Below, piece by piece: positions 43,162 through 51,114 of a DNA stretch of 64,000 nt (position 1 is the first letter of the stretch; every line of letters begins with the position of its first letter). A program made the translations under genes and the position numbers. Origin of the DNA: Roseiarcus sp963842835 (GTDB taxonomy: Bacteria; Pseudomonadota; Alphaproteobacteria; Rhizobiales; Beijerinckiaceae); NCBI GenBank assembly GCA_963842835.1, contig CAWJIB010000013.1, forward strand, positions 248,001 to 312,000. The letters run 5' to 3'. The notes under the pieces are model-generated. The model did not search any database and was not told the origin of the DNA. It saw only the letters and a program-made list of their open reading frames with translations.

Positions 43162-44913
43162 ATGAGCCATTTCTCGCGAACGGCTTTGGCGACGCGCCAA
43201 TCGGACCCGGACGAAAGCCCGTTTCCGGCCGGAAAGCTTCTGATCGTCGACGATCTCCCCGACAATCGCGCCGTGCTGACCCGCCGCTTTGAACGGCGCG
43301 GCTTTGAAATTATCGAAGCCGATTGCGGCCCCGAGGCCTTGAGACTCGTCGACGAGCAGACTTTCGACTGCGTGCTTCTCGACGTGATGATGCCGGGTAT
43401 GGATGGAAGCGAGGTCCTGCGCCAGATCCGCGCGAAATTCTCGCCCTCGCTTCTGCCGGTCGTCATGGTGACCGCCAAGAGCCAGTCGGAGGACATCGTC
43501 GAGGCCCTCAAAAACGGCGCCAACGACTATGTGACGAAGCCCGTGGACTTCGCCGTCGCATTGGCCCGCGTCAACAGCCAAATCGGCCGGCGGCGCGCCG
43601 AGGCGCGCCTCGCCCACATGGCGCGCCACGACCCGCTGACCGATCTCATCAACCGCATGGTCTTCTGCGAGGAGTTGGAGCGCGCCCTCGCCGACTGCCG
43701 GCGCCATCGCAGGTCCTTCGCGGTGCTTTGCGTCGACCTCGACCGCTTCAAGGCGGTGAACGACACGCTCGGCCATCCCGTCGGCGACGCGCTGCTGAAG
43801 AGCACGGCGGAGCGCCTGCGCGCATGCGTTCGCGGCACGACGGACGCGGTCGCGCAATTCGGCGGCGATGAATTCGCCATTCTCCAGACCGACCTTGGCG
43901 AGCCGTCGGACGCCGAAGCGTTGGCGACACGCGTGATCGAGACGATCGGCATGCCGCATTACGTCGACGGAAACCACATTTTGGTCGGGGCGAGCGTCGG
44001 CATCGCGATCGCGCCGAACGACGGCCTGGACCCGGAACATCTGTTGCGGGTCGCGGACCTCGCGCTTTATCGAGCCAAGCAGGAAGGCCGCAACGCCTAT
44101 CGATTCTTCGAGGCCGAAATGGACGCGCGGGTGCGCAGGCGCCGCGTGCTCGAACTCGATCTGCGCGGCGCGCTGTCGCGCCAAGAATTCACCTTGCACT
44201 ACCAGCCGATCCTCGATCTCGCCAGCGACGGGGTCGTCGGGTTCGAAGCCCTGTTGCGGTGGCGCAGCGAAAAGCGCGGCCTCGTGCAGCCGGCCGAATT
44301 CATCGCGATCGCGGAAGAGACCGGCCTCATCGCGCCAATCGGCGATTGGGTCATGCAGGAGGCCTGCGCCACCGCGGCCGCGCGGTCGGACACGGCGCGA
44401 ATCGCCGTGAACGTATCGGCCGTGCAATTGCAAAGCCCGCAGTTCGCGCTGAGCGTCACGCGCGCGCTGGCGTCGTCGGGACTGGCGCCGCGCCGGCTCG
44501 AACTGGAGATCACCGAAACCACGCTGCTCGGCGAAAGCAACTCGCTGCTGGACAGTCTCCGGCAGTTGCGCGAAATCGGCGTGCAAGTCGCGCTCGACGA
44601 CTTCGGCACGGGCTATTCGTCGCTCAGCTATCTCCGGCGTTTCCCCTTCGACACGATCAAGATCGATCGTTCGTTCGTACAGGGGATCGAGTGTCGCGAC
44701 ACGGCCGCGATCGTGCATGCGATCATCGATCTGGCCGCCAAACTCCGCATGTCGGTCACCGCCGAAGGAGTCGAAACACAAGATCAGCTAGAGCGCTTGC
44801 GGATGGAAGGCTGCAATTTGGCGCAGGGCTATCTCATCGGCAGGCCGACCGAGGCCGACGAAGCCTTCGCGCCGCGCGAACTGGCGCTAGGCCGCCGGCG
44901 AGCCGCGGAATAA
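43162..44913 (+). CDS. Receiver-GGDEF-EAL protein (cyclic-di-GMP turnover)
   Basis: A 583-residue response regulator. The receiver (residues 24-140) has Asp74 in VLLDVMMPGMDG and Lys in YVTKPVDF. The diguanylate cyclase domain has an intact GGDEF at 234-238. The expected inhibitory RxxD site upstream reads GTTD, so product inhibition may be lost. The phosphodiesterase domain has EAL at 362-364 (GFEALLRWR), and LDDFGTGYSSLSYL and TAEGVET are intact. Both activities are thus possible, set by phosphorylation. It is probably the output of the kinase encoded 25 bp upstream and links the locus to biofilm or motility control. Confidence 0.88.
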   Translation: MSHFSRTALATRQSDPDESPFPAGKLLIVDDLPDNRAVLTRRFERRGFEIIEADCGPEALRLVDEQTFDCVLLDVMMPGMDGSEVLRQIRAKFSPSLLPVVMVTAKSQSEDIVEALKNGANDYVTKPVDFAVALARVNSQIGRRRAEARLAHMARHDPLTDLINRMVFCEELERALADCRRHRRSFAVLCVDLDRFKAVNDTLGHPVGDALLKSTAERLRACVRGTTDAVAQFGGDEFAILQTDLGEPSDAEALATRVIETIGMPHYVDGNHILVGASVGIAIAPNDGLDPEHLLRVADLALYRAKQEGRNAYRFFEAEMDARVRRRRVLELDLRGALSRQEFTLHYQPILDLASDGVVGFEALLRWRSEKRGLVQPAEFIAIAEETGLIAPIGDWVMQEACATAAARSDTARIAVNVSAVQLQSPQFALSVTRALASSGLAPRRLELEITETTLLGESNSLLDSLRQLREIGVQVALDDFGTGYSSLSYLRRFPFDTIKIDRSFVQGIECRDTAAIVHAIIDLAAKLRMSVTAEGVETQDQLERLRMEGCNLAQGYLIGRPTEADEAFAPRELALGRRRAAE

Positions 44914-44986
44914 CGGCCCGCACCATAGTCGCGCAATTCGCGGGAGCGCGCATCGCCACGCCCGGATTGATCGCGCAAGGTCCGCC

Positions 44987-45436
44987 TCAATCCTTTTTCT
45001 CGTCGAACAGCCGAGCCAGACGCTGCAACGCTAGTGCGTAGCCCTGAGCGCCGAAACCGGCGATCACGCCCGAGGCGACGCCGGAGACATAGGAGTGATG
45101 GCGGAAGGGCTCGCGCTTGTGGATGTTCGAGATGTGCACCTCGATGATCGGCCCCTCGAACGTGTTGAGCGCGTCGAGAATCGCGACCGAGGTATGGGTG
45201 AAGGCGGCGGGATTGATGACGATGCCGCCCGCCCGCTCTCGAGCCTCGTGAATCCAGTCGATGATCTCGTATTCGCGATTGCTCTGGCGGAATTCGATCT
45301 CCAACCTCAATTCGACGCCGACACGCCGGCAAGACGCCTCGATGTCGGCGAGCGTCTCATGGCCGTAGACGGCAGGCTGACGCTTGCCGAGCAGATTGAG
45401 GTTCGGGCCGTTCAGGACATAGACAATTCGGCTCAC
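44987..45436 (-). CDS. aroQ: Type II 3-dehydroquinate dehydratase
   Basis: A 149-residue dodecameric-type dehydroquinase that converts 3-dehydroquinate to 3-dehydroshikimate. VLNGPNLNLLGKRQPAVYG holds the catalytic tyrosine, FRQSNREYEIIDWIHEA the conserved Arg/Gln loop, INPAAFTHTSVAILDAL and EVHISNIHKREPFRHHSYVS the catalytic His. Length is normal. GTG 45436 follows GGAGGG; the upstream open frame is longer but lacks family sequence. It may serve the shikimate pathway or quinate catabolism. The divergent side carries sugar/aromatic-acid MFS genes and an intradiol dioxygenase, which favours catabolism slightly. Confidence 0.9.
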   Translation of the reverse strand: MSRIVYVLNGPNLNLLGKRQPAVYGHETLADIEASCRRVGVELRLEIEFRQSNREYEIIDWIHEARERAGGIVINPAAFTHTSVAILDALNTFEGPIIEVHISNIHKREPFRHHSYVSGVASGVIAGFGAQGYALALQRLARLFDEKKD

Positions 45437-45740
45437 AGCAAATGCCCTCCGCTCGCCGGACCGTCGCGAAGCCGCCGGCGAAAACTCGATGCGACGCGCA
45501 TCGCCCTGTCGCAGGATATACGAGAATGCGCTCAGAAGCGCGAGACCGCCGAAAGGCGGCTCGCAAAGACGATTCGGCGGAGCCATTGCATCGCGCTTGT
45601 CTTGATGCTCAAATTCAGGATCGCCAAGACCGACGGAATTCCTGATCTTTCCAACAACGCCAATTCGGGCCGGCGCCTAGCCAGACGCCCCGCCCTCTGG
45701 CCGCTCGCGGACAAATACAAAATAAAAAACGGGGGAAGAC

Positions 45741-45945
45741 ATGACCAGCGTATCGACGAGCGTCGTAGAACGACGAACGATGCGCAGGGCCACACGGCGC
45801 CTCGTGCCGTTCCCGATCTTTTGCTATTTCATTGCTTATCTCGATCGCGTCGATGTCGGATCCGCCGGCGCGACATGAGCGAGGATTTGAATTTCTCCGC
45901 CGCCGCCTTCGGCGCCGTCCGCCCAACCCATCGCGAATCGCGATA
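45741..45945 (+). pseudogene. Truncated MFS transporter remnant
   Basis: From ATG 45741 the frame reads RRTMRRATRRLVPFPIFCYF then IAYLDRVDVGSAGAT and stops. A shifted frame continues ATMSEDLNFSAAAFGAVRP. These are consecutive pieces of the first helix and loop of anion:cation-symporter-type MFS proteins. A frameshift near 45875 and loss of the remaining about 370 residues make it non-functional. It lies just before an intact MFS gene of another subgroup. The 304-bp gap 45437-45740 to aroQ has an AT-rich stretch near 45715-45735 but no clear signal. Confidence 0.7.
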
Positions 45946-46009
45946 AAAGGCGAAAAAAGCAAAAGCAAAAGTCCCGCGCATCGCATGCGGGCTCTTCGGG
46001 GGGAATCGA

Positions 46010-47428
46010 ATGCAAGCCCAGCAAAGCGTCCAAGCCCAGCAATACGCCAACGTCGCGGCGCGTCTCGACCGACTGCCGCCGACGCGCGCGGTTTGGCGTC
46101 TGGTGCTGCTCATCTCGCTCGGCGGCTTCTTCGAATTTTACGACTTGTTCTTCACCGGCTATGTCGCGCCCGGCATGGTCGCCTCCGGGCTGTTCAAGCC
46201 GGAGTCGCTGGGCGTATTCGCCTCGCTGTCGACCTTGAGAGTCGCCGGCTTCGGCGTCTTCGTCTTCGCGACCTTCGCGGGGCTGTGGGTGGGAACGCTG
46301 GCGTTCGGCCAGGTCGCCGACCGCTTCGGGCGCCGCAGCGTGTTCACGGGATCGCTGATTTGGTACTCCGTCGCCACGGTGATCATGGCGTTTCAGACCG
46401 ATGGCTTCGATCTCGTCGTATGGCGGTTCATCGCGGGCATTGGCATCGGCGTCGAACTGGTGACCATCGACGCCTATATTTCCGAGCTGGTTCCCCCTGA
46501 GGCGCGCGGGCGCGCGTTCTGCCTCAATCAAGTCGTCATGTTTCTCTCCGTGCCGATTTGCGCTCTGCTCGCCTGGGGCTTGAAGGGAACCTCGCCGCTC
46601 GGCCTCGACTACTGGCGCGTGATCATGCTGATCGGCTCGGCCGGCGCGGTGATCGTGTGGTTCGTGCGACTCGGCCTGCCGGAGAGCCCGCGCTGGCTCG
46701 CCCGGCACAGCCGGGGCGACGAGGCTCTGAGGATCGTCGCCGACCTCGAGAGCCAGGTCGCCGCCGAGAGCCGCGCGGCTCTGCCCAAGCCGAAGCCGAC
46801 CACGCCCGAAGATTTCGTCGCCGCGGGGTCGCTCGCCGAAGCCTTCGCCCCGCCCTATCTCGGCCGCACCATCAACCTGTCGATTTTCAACGCCGCGCAG
46901 GTCGTGGGCTTCTATGGCTTCGCCGCCTGGGTTCCGACCCTGTTGATGCATCGCGGCGTGAACATCACGACCAGCCTCGAATATTCCTTCATCATCGCCA
47001 TCGCTAGCCCGTTCGGACCGCTCGTCGGCTGGCTGTTCGCCGACCGCATCGAGCGCAAGACGCAGATCGTCGCCGCGCTCGCCACGATGGGCGTCACAAT
47101 GGCGCTGTTTTCTCAGGCGAGCGACGCCGCGCCGCTCATCGCGCTCGGCATCGTCTTCACGCTCGCTTCGAACATCATGTCCTATGCGTTTCACAGTTAC
47201 CAGGCGGAGCTCTATCCGACGCGCATCCGCGCCCGCGCGATCGGCTTCGTCTATTCCTGGAGCCGGCTGGTCGGCGCCTTCGCCGGTCTGGTGATCGCCC
47301 TGCTGTTGGAGGCCGGCGGGGTGCCCTTCGTCGCCGTCTTCATCGGCGCCGCGATGGCCGTCGGCATCGTCGCCATCGCGCTCTGCCCGAGCACGCGGGG
47401 ACTGGCGCTGGAGGAGATCAATCGGTGA
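46010..47428 (+). CDS. Major facilitator superfamily transporter
   Basis: A 472-residue MFS permease with about 12 helices. GTLAFGQVADRFGRRSVF is the A-motif of loop 2-3, and FIAGIGIGVELVTIDAYISE with LVPPEARGRAF the helix 4 and loop region of the sugar/aromatic-acid group. The second half has LFADRIERKT and YQAELYPTRIRARAIGF. The helix-1 sequence GGFFEFYDLFFTGYVAPGM is typical of acid:proton symporters. ATG 46010 has a GGGGGGAA site. Its 3' end overlaps the convergent dioxygenase gene by 11 bp. It could import the dioxygenase or dehydroquinase pathway substrate. Confidence 0.83.
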   Translation: MQAQQSVQAQQYANVAARLDRLPPTRAVWRLVLLISLGGFFEFYDLFFTGYVAPGMVASGLFKPESLGVFASLSTLRVAGFGVFVFATFAGLWVGTLAFGQVADRFGRRSVFTGSLIWYSVATVIMAFQTDGFDLVVWRFIAGIGIGVELVTIDAYISELVPPEARGRAFCLNQVVMFLSVPICALLAWGLKGTSPLGLDYWRVIMLIGSAGAVIVWFVRLGLPESPRWLARHSRGDEALRIVADLESQVAAESRAALPKPKPTTPEDFVAAGSLAEAFAPPYLGRTINLSIFNAAQVVGFYGFAAWVPTLLMHRGVNITTSLEYSFIIAIASPFGPLVGWLFADRIERKTQIVAALATMGVTMALFSQASDAAPLIALGIVFTLASNIMSYAFHSYQAELYPTRIRARAIGFVYSWSRLVGAFAGLVIALLLEAGGVPFVAVFIGAAMAVGIVAIALCPSTRGLALEEINR

Positions 47429-48323
47429 GGGCTTCGGCCTTGCTTCGCTGGGCGGAGGCCGCCGCGGGCTTGAGCACGAAATCGTAGTGCGCGCGATAGA
47501 ACGGCGCCTCCATGCCGAAGCGGGCGGCTTCGGCAGGCGATTCCGTCCTGTCGAAATCGACGATCAGGGATTCCTTCACTCCGAAAACGGCGTCCGAATC
47601 GAGATAGGGATCGCCGCGCACGAAGAGATGGGTGACGAGCGTATCGAAGCCCGGCGCGGAAAGCATGGTGTGAAGATGCCCCGGCCGCATCGGATGACGC
47701 CCGGCGGCTTCGAGCAGCCGCCCGGCCGGCCCGTCGGTCGGCACGGGATAGCTCGTCGGCCGCACGCATTTGAGCCAGAACCCGCCGTCCGGGCCGGTGT
47801 GAAAGCGACCGCGCAGATTCATGCCGTCTTGCTTCTGCACGTCGTAGAAGCCGTCGCCGTCGCCTTCCCAGACGTCGAGCGCCGCGCCCGCGATCGGCCG
47901 GCCCTCGCGATCGCGAACGCTGCCGGTGACCACGCACGGCTCTCCGGGCGTGCCGGCCCTCGCGATGTCGCCGCCCAACGGCAGCTCCGGCGCGCCTTCG
48001 ACGAAGAACGGGCCGAGCACCGTCGATTCCGTGCAGCCCTCGGCTTTGCCGTAGTTGAGAAAGTCGACCAGCATCGACACGCCGAGCGTGTCCGACATCA
48101 GGATGAACTCGTTGCGCTTGTCGTCGCACCATCGGCCGGTCTCGATCAGCAGCTTGATCCCCGCCATCCACTCGGCTGGCGTCGGCCGGACTTCGCGGAC
48201 GAAGCCGTGGAGATGCCGGATCAGGCTCGTCAGAACCTCTTTGGCGCGCGGATTCTCTGCGCCCTCCAGGCTCCGAAGCGCTTCCGCCGTCAGCGTCTCC
48301 GCGTCGAAATTCCTGATCGCCAT
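47418..48323 (-). CDS. Intradiol ring-cleavage dioxygenase (catechol/hydroxyquinol 1,2-dioxygenase-like)
   Basis: A 301-residue Fe(III) dioxygenase that cleaves a catechol-type ring between the hydroxyls. The N-terminal helical dimer domain contains TPAEWMAGIKLLIETG. The iron ligands are visible: Tyr160 (DGDGFYDVQ), Tyr192 (RPTSYPVPTDGP), His216 and His218 (MRPGHLHTML). The order and spacing match the catechol/hydroxyquinol group. Hydroxyquinol 1,2-dioxygenase is the closer fit by N-terminus, but catechol cannot be excluded. ATG 48323 follows GGGGAGAAAG. No muconate-pathway gene adjoins it. Confidence 0.87.
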   Translation of the reverse strand: MAIRNFDAETLTAEALRSLEGAENPRAKEVLTSLIRHLHGFVREVRPTPAEWMAGIKLLIETGRWCDDKRNEFILMSDTLGVSMLVDFLNYGKAEGCTESTVLGPFFVEGAPELPLGGDIARAGTPGEPCVVTGSVRDREGRPIAGAALDVWEGDGDGFYDVQKQDGMNLRGRFHTGPDGGFWLKCVRPTSYPVPTDGPAGRLLEAAGRHPMRPGHLHTMLSAPGFDTLVTHLFVRGDPYLDSDAVFGVKESLIVDFDRTESPAEAARFGMEAPFYRAHYDFVLKPAAASAQRSKAEALTD

Positions 48324-48549
48324 CGTGACTTTCTCCCCTTCCGCCTCGGCGGCCGATCCCACGGCGCCGCCGCTCGGCGTCGCGCCTAGTTTAAACTCGC
48401 AAAGCGACGAGTCGGCGACGGGATCGGTGGCCTTTCCCTGGCGAGGCGATCAAACTCGCCTAATCCGGCGACCGTTGCAACGGGAAAGGGGCTCAGCGAG
48501 GGGCTGCCAGCGGGGCATGCGCAAATTTCATTTACGTTTGCAATTTCCT

Positions 48550-48620
48550 TTGGAAAAGCTTGGATTTTCCTTGGAAAAGTTTGGAAAGCCTTGGAAAGCC
48601 TTGGAAAGCCTTGGAAAAAT
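48550..48620. repeat. 10-bp tandem repeat with phased A-tracts
   Basis: TTGGAAAGCC and close variants recur every 10 bp from 48550 to 48620, with three identical units at 48581-48610. The A-runs are in step with the DNA helix, which predicts curvature. It lies in the 354-bp gap between the dioxygenase start and the chemoreceptor stop, where nothing else is recognised. Confidence 0.8.
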
Positions 48621-48677
48621 TTGATCCAATTCACCCCGTCACGCCCGGCCTTGCGCCCGGCGCGATCCCCAATTCGG

Positions 48678-50606
48678 TCAAACGACTCGCATCGGCTTTC
48701 GCGCGCCGTTCGCCGCCGCCTTCGGAGCCGCCGATACGGCATGCGGCGCGACCCTCTGCAATTCCCGGCGCATCGCCGCCTCCTCGTCCGCCTCGCCGAG
48801 CGTGAATTGGCCGATCAGGCCGGACAGTCGCGCGGTCTCCTGCGAAAGCGCATGGGTCGCGGCGGTCGATTCCTCGACCATGGTCGCATTGCGCTGCGTT
48901 ACTTGATCCATCTGGTTGATCGCTGTGTTGACCTCGGCAAGCCCTAAGGCCTGCTCCTTCGCTCCGGCGGCGATCTCGCTGACGACGGCGTTGATCTCGA
49001 CCACCTGGGCCATCATGCGCTCGAGCGACTTGCCGGTGTCGCCGACGAGTTTCACCCCGTGGTCGACCTGCGTGGCCGAGGCGGAAATCAGCGCCTTGAT
49101 CTCCTTGGCGGCTTCCGCCGAGCGCTGGGCCAGGGCGCGCACTTCCGACGCGACGACGGAAAAGCCGCGACCCGCCTCGCCGGCCCGCGCCGCTTCGACC
49201 CCGGCGTTCAGGGCGAGCAGATTGGTCTGGAACGCGATCTCGTCGATCACGCCGATGATCTGGCTGATCTGCTGCGCCGATTTGGCGATGGCGTCCATGG
49301 CGCCGACCGCCTCGCGAACGACGGACGAACTGTTCTTGGCGTCCGCGTCCGCCGCGGCGGCCACCTCGCGAGCGTGGGCCGCCCCTTCGGCGGATTTCCT
49401 CACCGTCGTGGTGATTTGCTCGAGCGCCGCTGCGGTCTCTTCGAGACTGGAGGCTTGCTGCTCGGTGCGGAGCGACAGGTCGTCGGCCGCCGTCGATATC
49501 TCCCGCGTCCCCGACTGAATCGCGCTCGTGCTTCGAGCCACGCTCCGCATCGCTTCTTCAAGCTGGCCGATCGCTTCGTTGAAATCCGCCTGCAGCTCGC
49601 GATAGGCCTCGGGTATGTCCGTCGCCATCCGAAAGGTCAGATCCTTGGCCGCGAGCTTGGCCAGGCCGACGCCAATCGAATTGGCGACGATCGCCCGCTC
49701 CTGCCGGATCGCTTCGCGTTGCGCCTGATCGGCGCCGTCGCGCTCGCGTTCCGCCTGGGCGCGATGCTCGGCCGCCTCGCGTTCGAGACGGGCGTTCTCG
49801 ACCGCCGCGTCGCGAAACACGAGCACGGCCTTGGCCATTTGGCCGATCTCGTCGGCTCGATCCTGGGCGGGAACCTCGATCGTCGTGTCGCCTTCAGCCA
49901 GACGTTGCATCGCCCCCGTCATGCCGGTCAGCGGCCGAGTGACCACCCGCCCGAGAATCAGCCGGATCGCAAATATCGAGAACAGGCACCCAAGGGCCGT
50001 TCCGGCCGCCATCAGCAGCAGAAGCTCTCGCAGGGCAGCCATGTCCTTTGCGGTCGATATGCTGCTCGACAGCACGGCGATCACTTCGCCGTCCTGCAGC
50101 CCCGCGCCGGCGCCGTGGCAGCCTTCGCAATTTTCCTTCGGCGCCGCCAAGGTCTGGCCGAGGATGATCGGCAGGCTGTAGCGGTAGGCGCCGTCGACTA
50201 AGCGCGCGATCGGACGACCGGTGCGCAACGCCTCCCGGTCGATTTCGTCGAGCGGCGCCTTGGCGGCGCGATCCGGATAGGCTTGCGCCATGTAGGCCGT
50301 CACCTTCGGGCTCCACACGCTCCAGAGTTTTCCCGGATATTCTTTGTTGCGGCTGTCGAACCAGCGGTTGAACACCTTGATGGCGACGTTCTGCGGGTCG
50401 TCGGCCCGCTGTTCCATTGCGGTTTCGACCAACGCATTCAGCGACATCAGCTCGTTCTCCGAGAGGCGTCGCAACTTGCTTTCCAAAGACGCGTATTCAA
50501 ACCAGCTGACGAGAGCCATCGTGGCGGCGGCAAGCGCGAGTATGCCGACAGCGGCGAACGCCATGAAGCGCGCCTGGACGCCGAGATTCTTCCAGCCAAT
50601 AGTCAT
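48678..50606 (-). CDS. Methyl-accepting chemotaxis protein with haem-c motif
   Basis: A 642-residue chemoreceptor. Helix 1 lies at about 15-35. The periplasmic domain (36-195) resembles DUF3365-type haem sensors and carries Cys160-Glu-Gly-Cys163-His164, a covalent haem motif. Helix 2 lies near 198-220, HAMP at about 222-280 (RPLTGMTGAMQRLAEGDTTI). The signalling domain contains the hairpin tip FQTNLLALNAGVEAARAGEA. It probably senses oxygen, NO or redox state and signals to CheA. ATG 50606 starts the first helix; the upstream open frame is not coding. Confidence 0.87.
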   Translation of the reverse strand: MTIGWKNLGVQARFMAFAAVGILALAAATMALVSWFEYASLESKLRRLSENELMSLNALVETAMEQRADDPQNVAIKVFNRWFDSRNKEYPGKLWSVWSPKVTAYMAQAYPDRAAKAPLDEIDREALRTGRPIARLVDGAYRYSLPIILGQTLAAPKENCEGCHGAGAGLQDGEVIAVLSSSISTAKDMAALRELLLLMAAGTALGCLFSIFAIRLILGRVVTRPLTGMTGAMQRLAEGDTTIEVPAQDRADEIGQMAKAVLVFRDAAVENARLEREAAEHRAQAERERDGADQAQREAIRQERAIVANSIGVGLAKLAAKDLTFRMATDIPEAYRELQADFNEAIGQLEEAMRSVARSTSAIQSGTREISTAADDLSLRTEQQASSLEETAAALEQITTTVRKSAEGAAHAREVAAAADADAKNSSSVVREAVGAMDAIAKSAQQISQIIGVIDEIAFQTNLLALNAGVEAARAGEAGRGFSVVASEVRALAQRSAEAAKEIKALISASATQVDHGVKLVGDTGKSLERMMAQVVEINAVVSEIAAGAKEQALGLAEVNTAINQMDQVTQRNATMVEESTAATHALSQETARLSGLIGQFTLGEADEEAAMRRELQRVAPHAVSAAPKAAANGARKPMRVV

Positions 50607-51114
50607 AATGCACCCATGGCGCCGCTTTGGCGTGAGGGAAGAGCGACGGCGCAGAGTTTCCGTAGCGGAAACCCGTTGAGCCGGTGTTAACGATGATATT
50701 TTCCACGCGAGGCGCGGTAGACCGCGCCCGGCGTTGGGCGCCGCTTCGAACATGCCGCGGCCAGCGCCGCGCGATCAGATTACAACGCCGTTGCAATGGC
50801 TTGGAGCGAGCCGCCGAACTCCTGGACGGCGTTGACGATCGCCGGTCGAATCGCTTTCACCTGCGTCGTTCGGTCACTTCGGCGCCTTCGCATTCGCCGA
50901 TTTCCGCGCCGGCGCCGAGTGACGAATCGCAAAAACGGCCTCGGCGATCCGGTTCGGTCCCGTCGAGCGCTGCGGGCCTCGATCGCCGCCTGGCGGCCGA
51001 GTCTCGATTGCAACGGCGACTCGCATCTGCGCGCCTTCGCCCCCGGCAGGCTCGTCAGACGCATGGGCCGGTCGATATTCGGGGATTAATCCGCGGCGCG
51101 AGGCCGCGACCGCC
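50607..51114. other. 508-bp gene-free stretch
   Basis: It separates the chemoreceptor start from the mfd stop. No family sequence, RNA gene or strong repeat is seen on either strand. It should contain the chemoreceptor promoter, but no convincing -35/-10 pair was found by eye. Confidence 0.5.

Noticed and set aside
48550..48620. CRISPR-like array
   Set aside because: The period is 10 bp with no spacers, and no cas gene is near.
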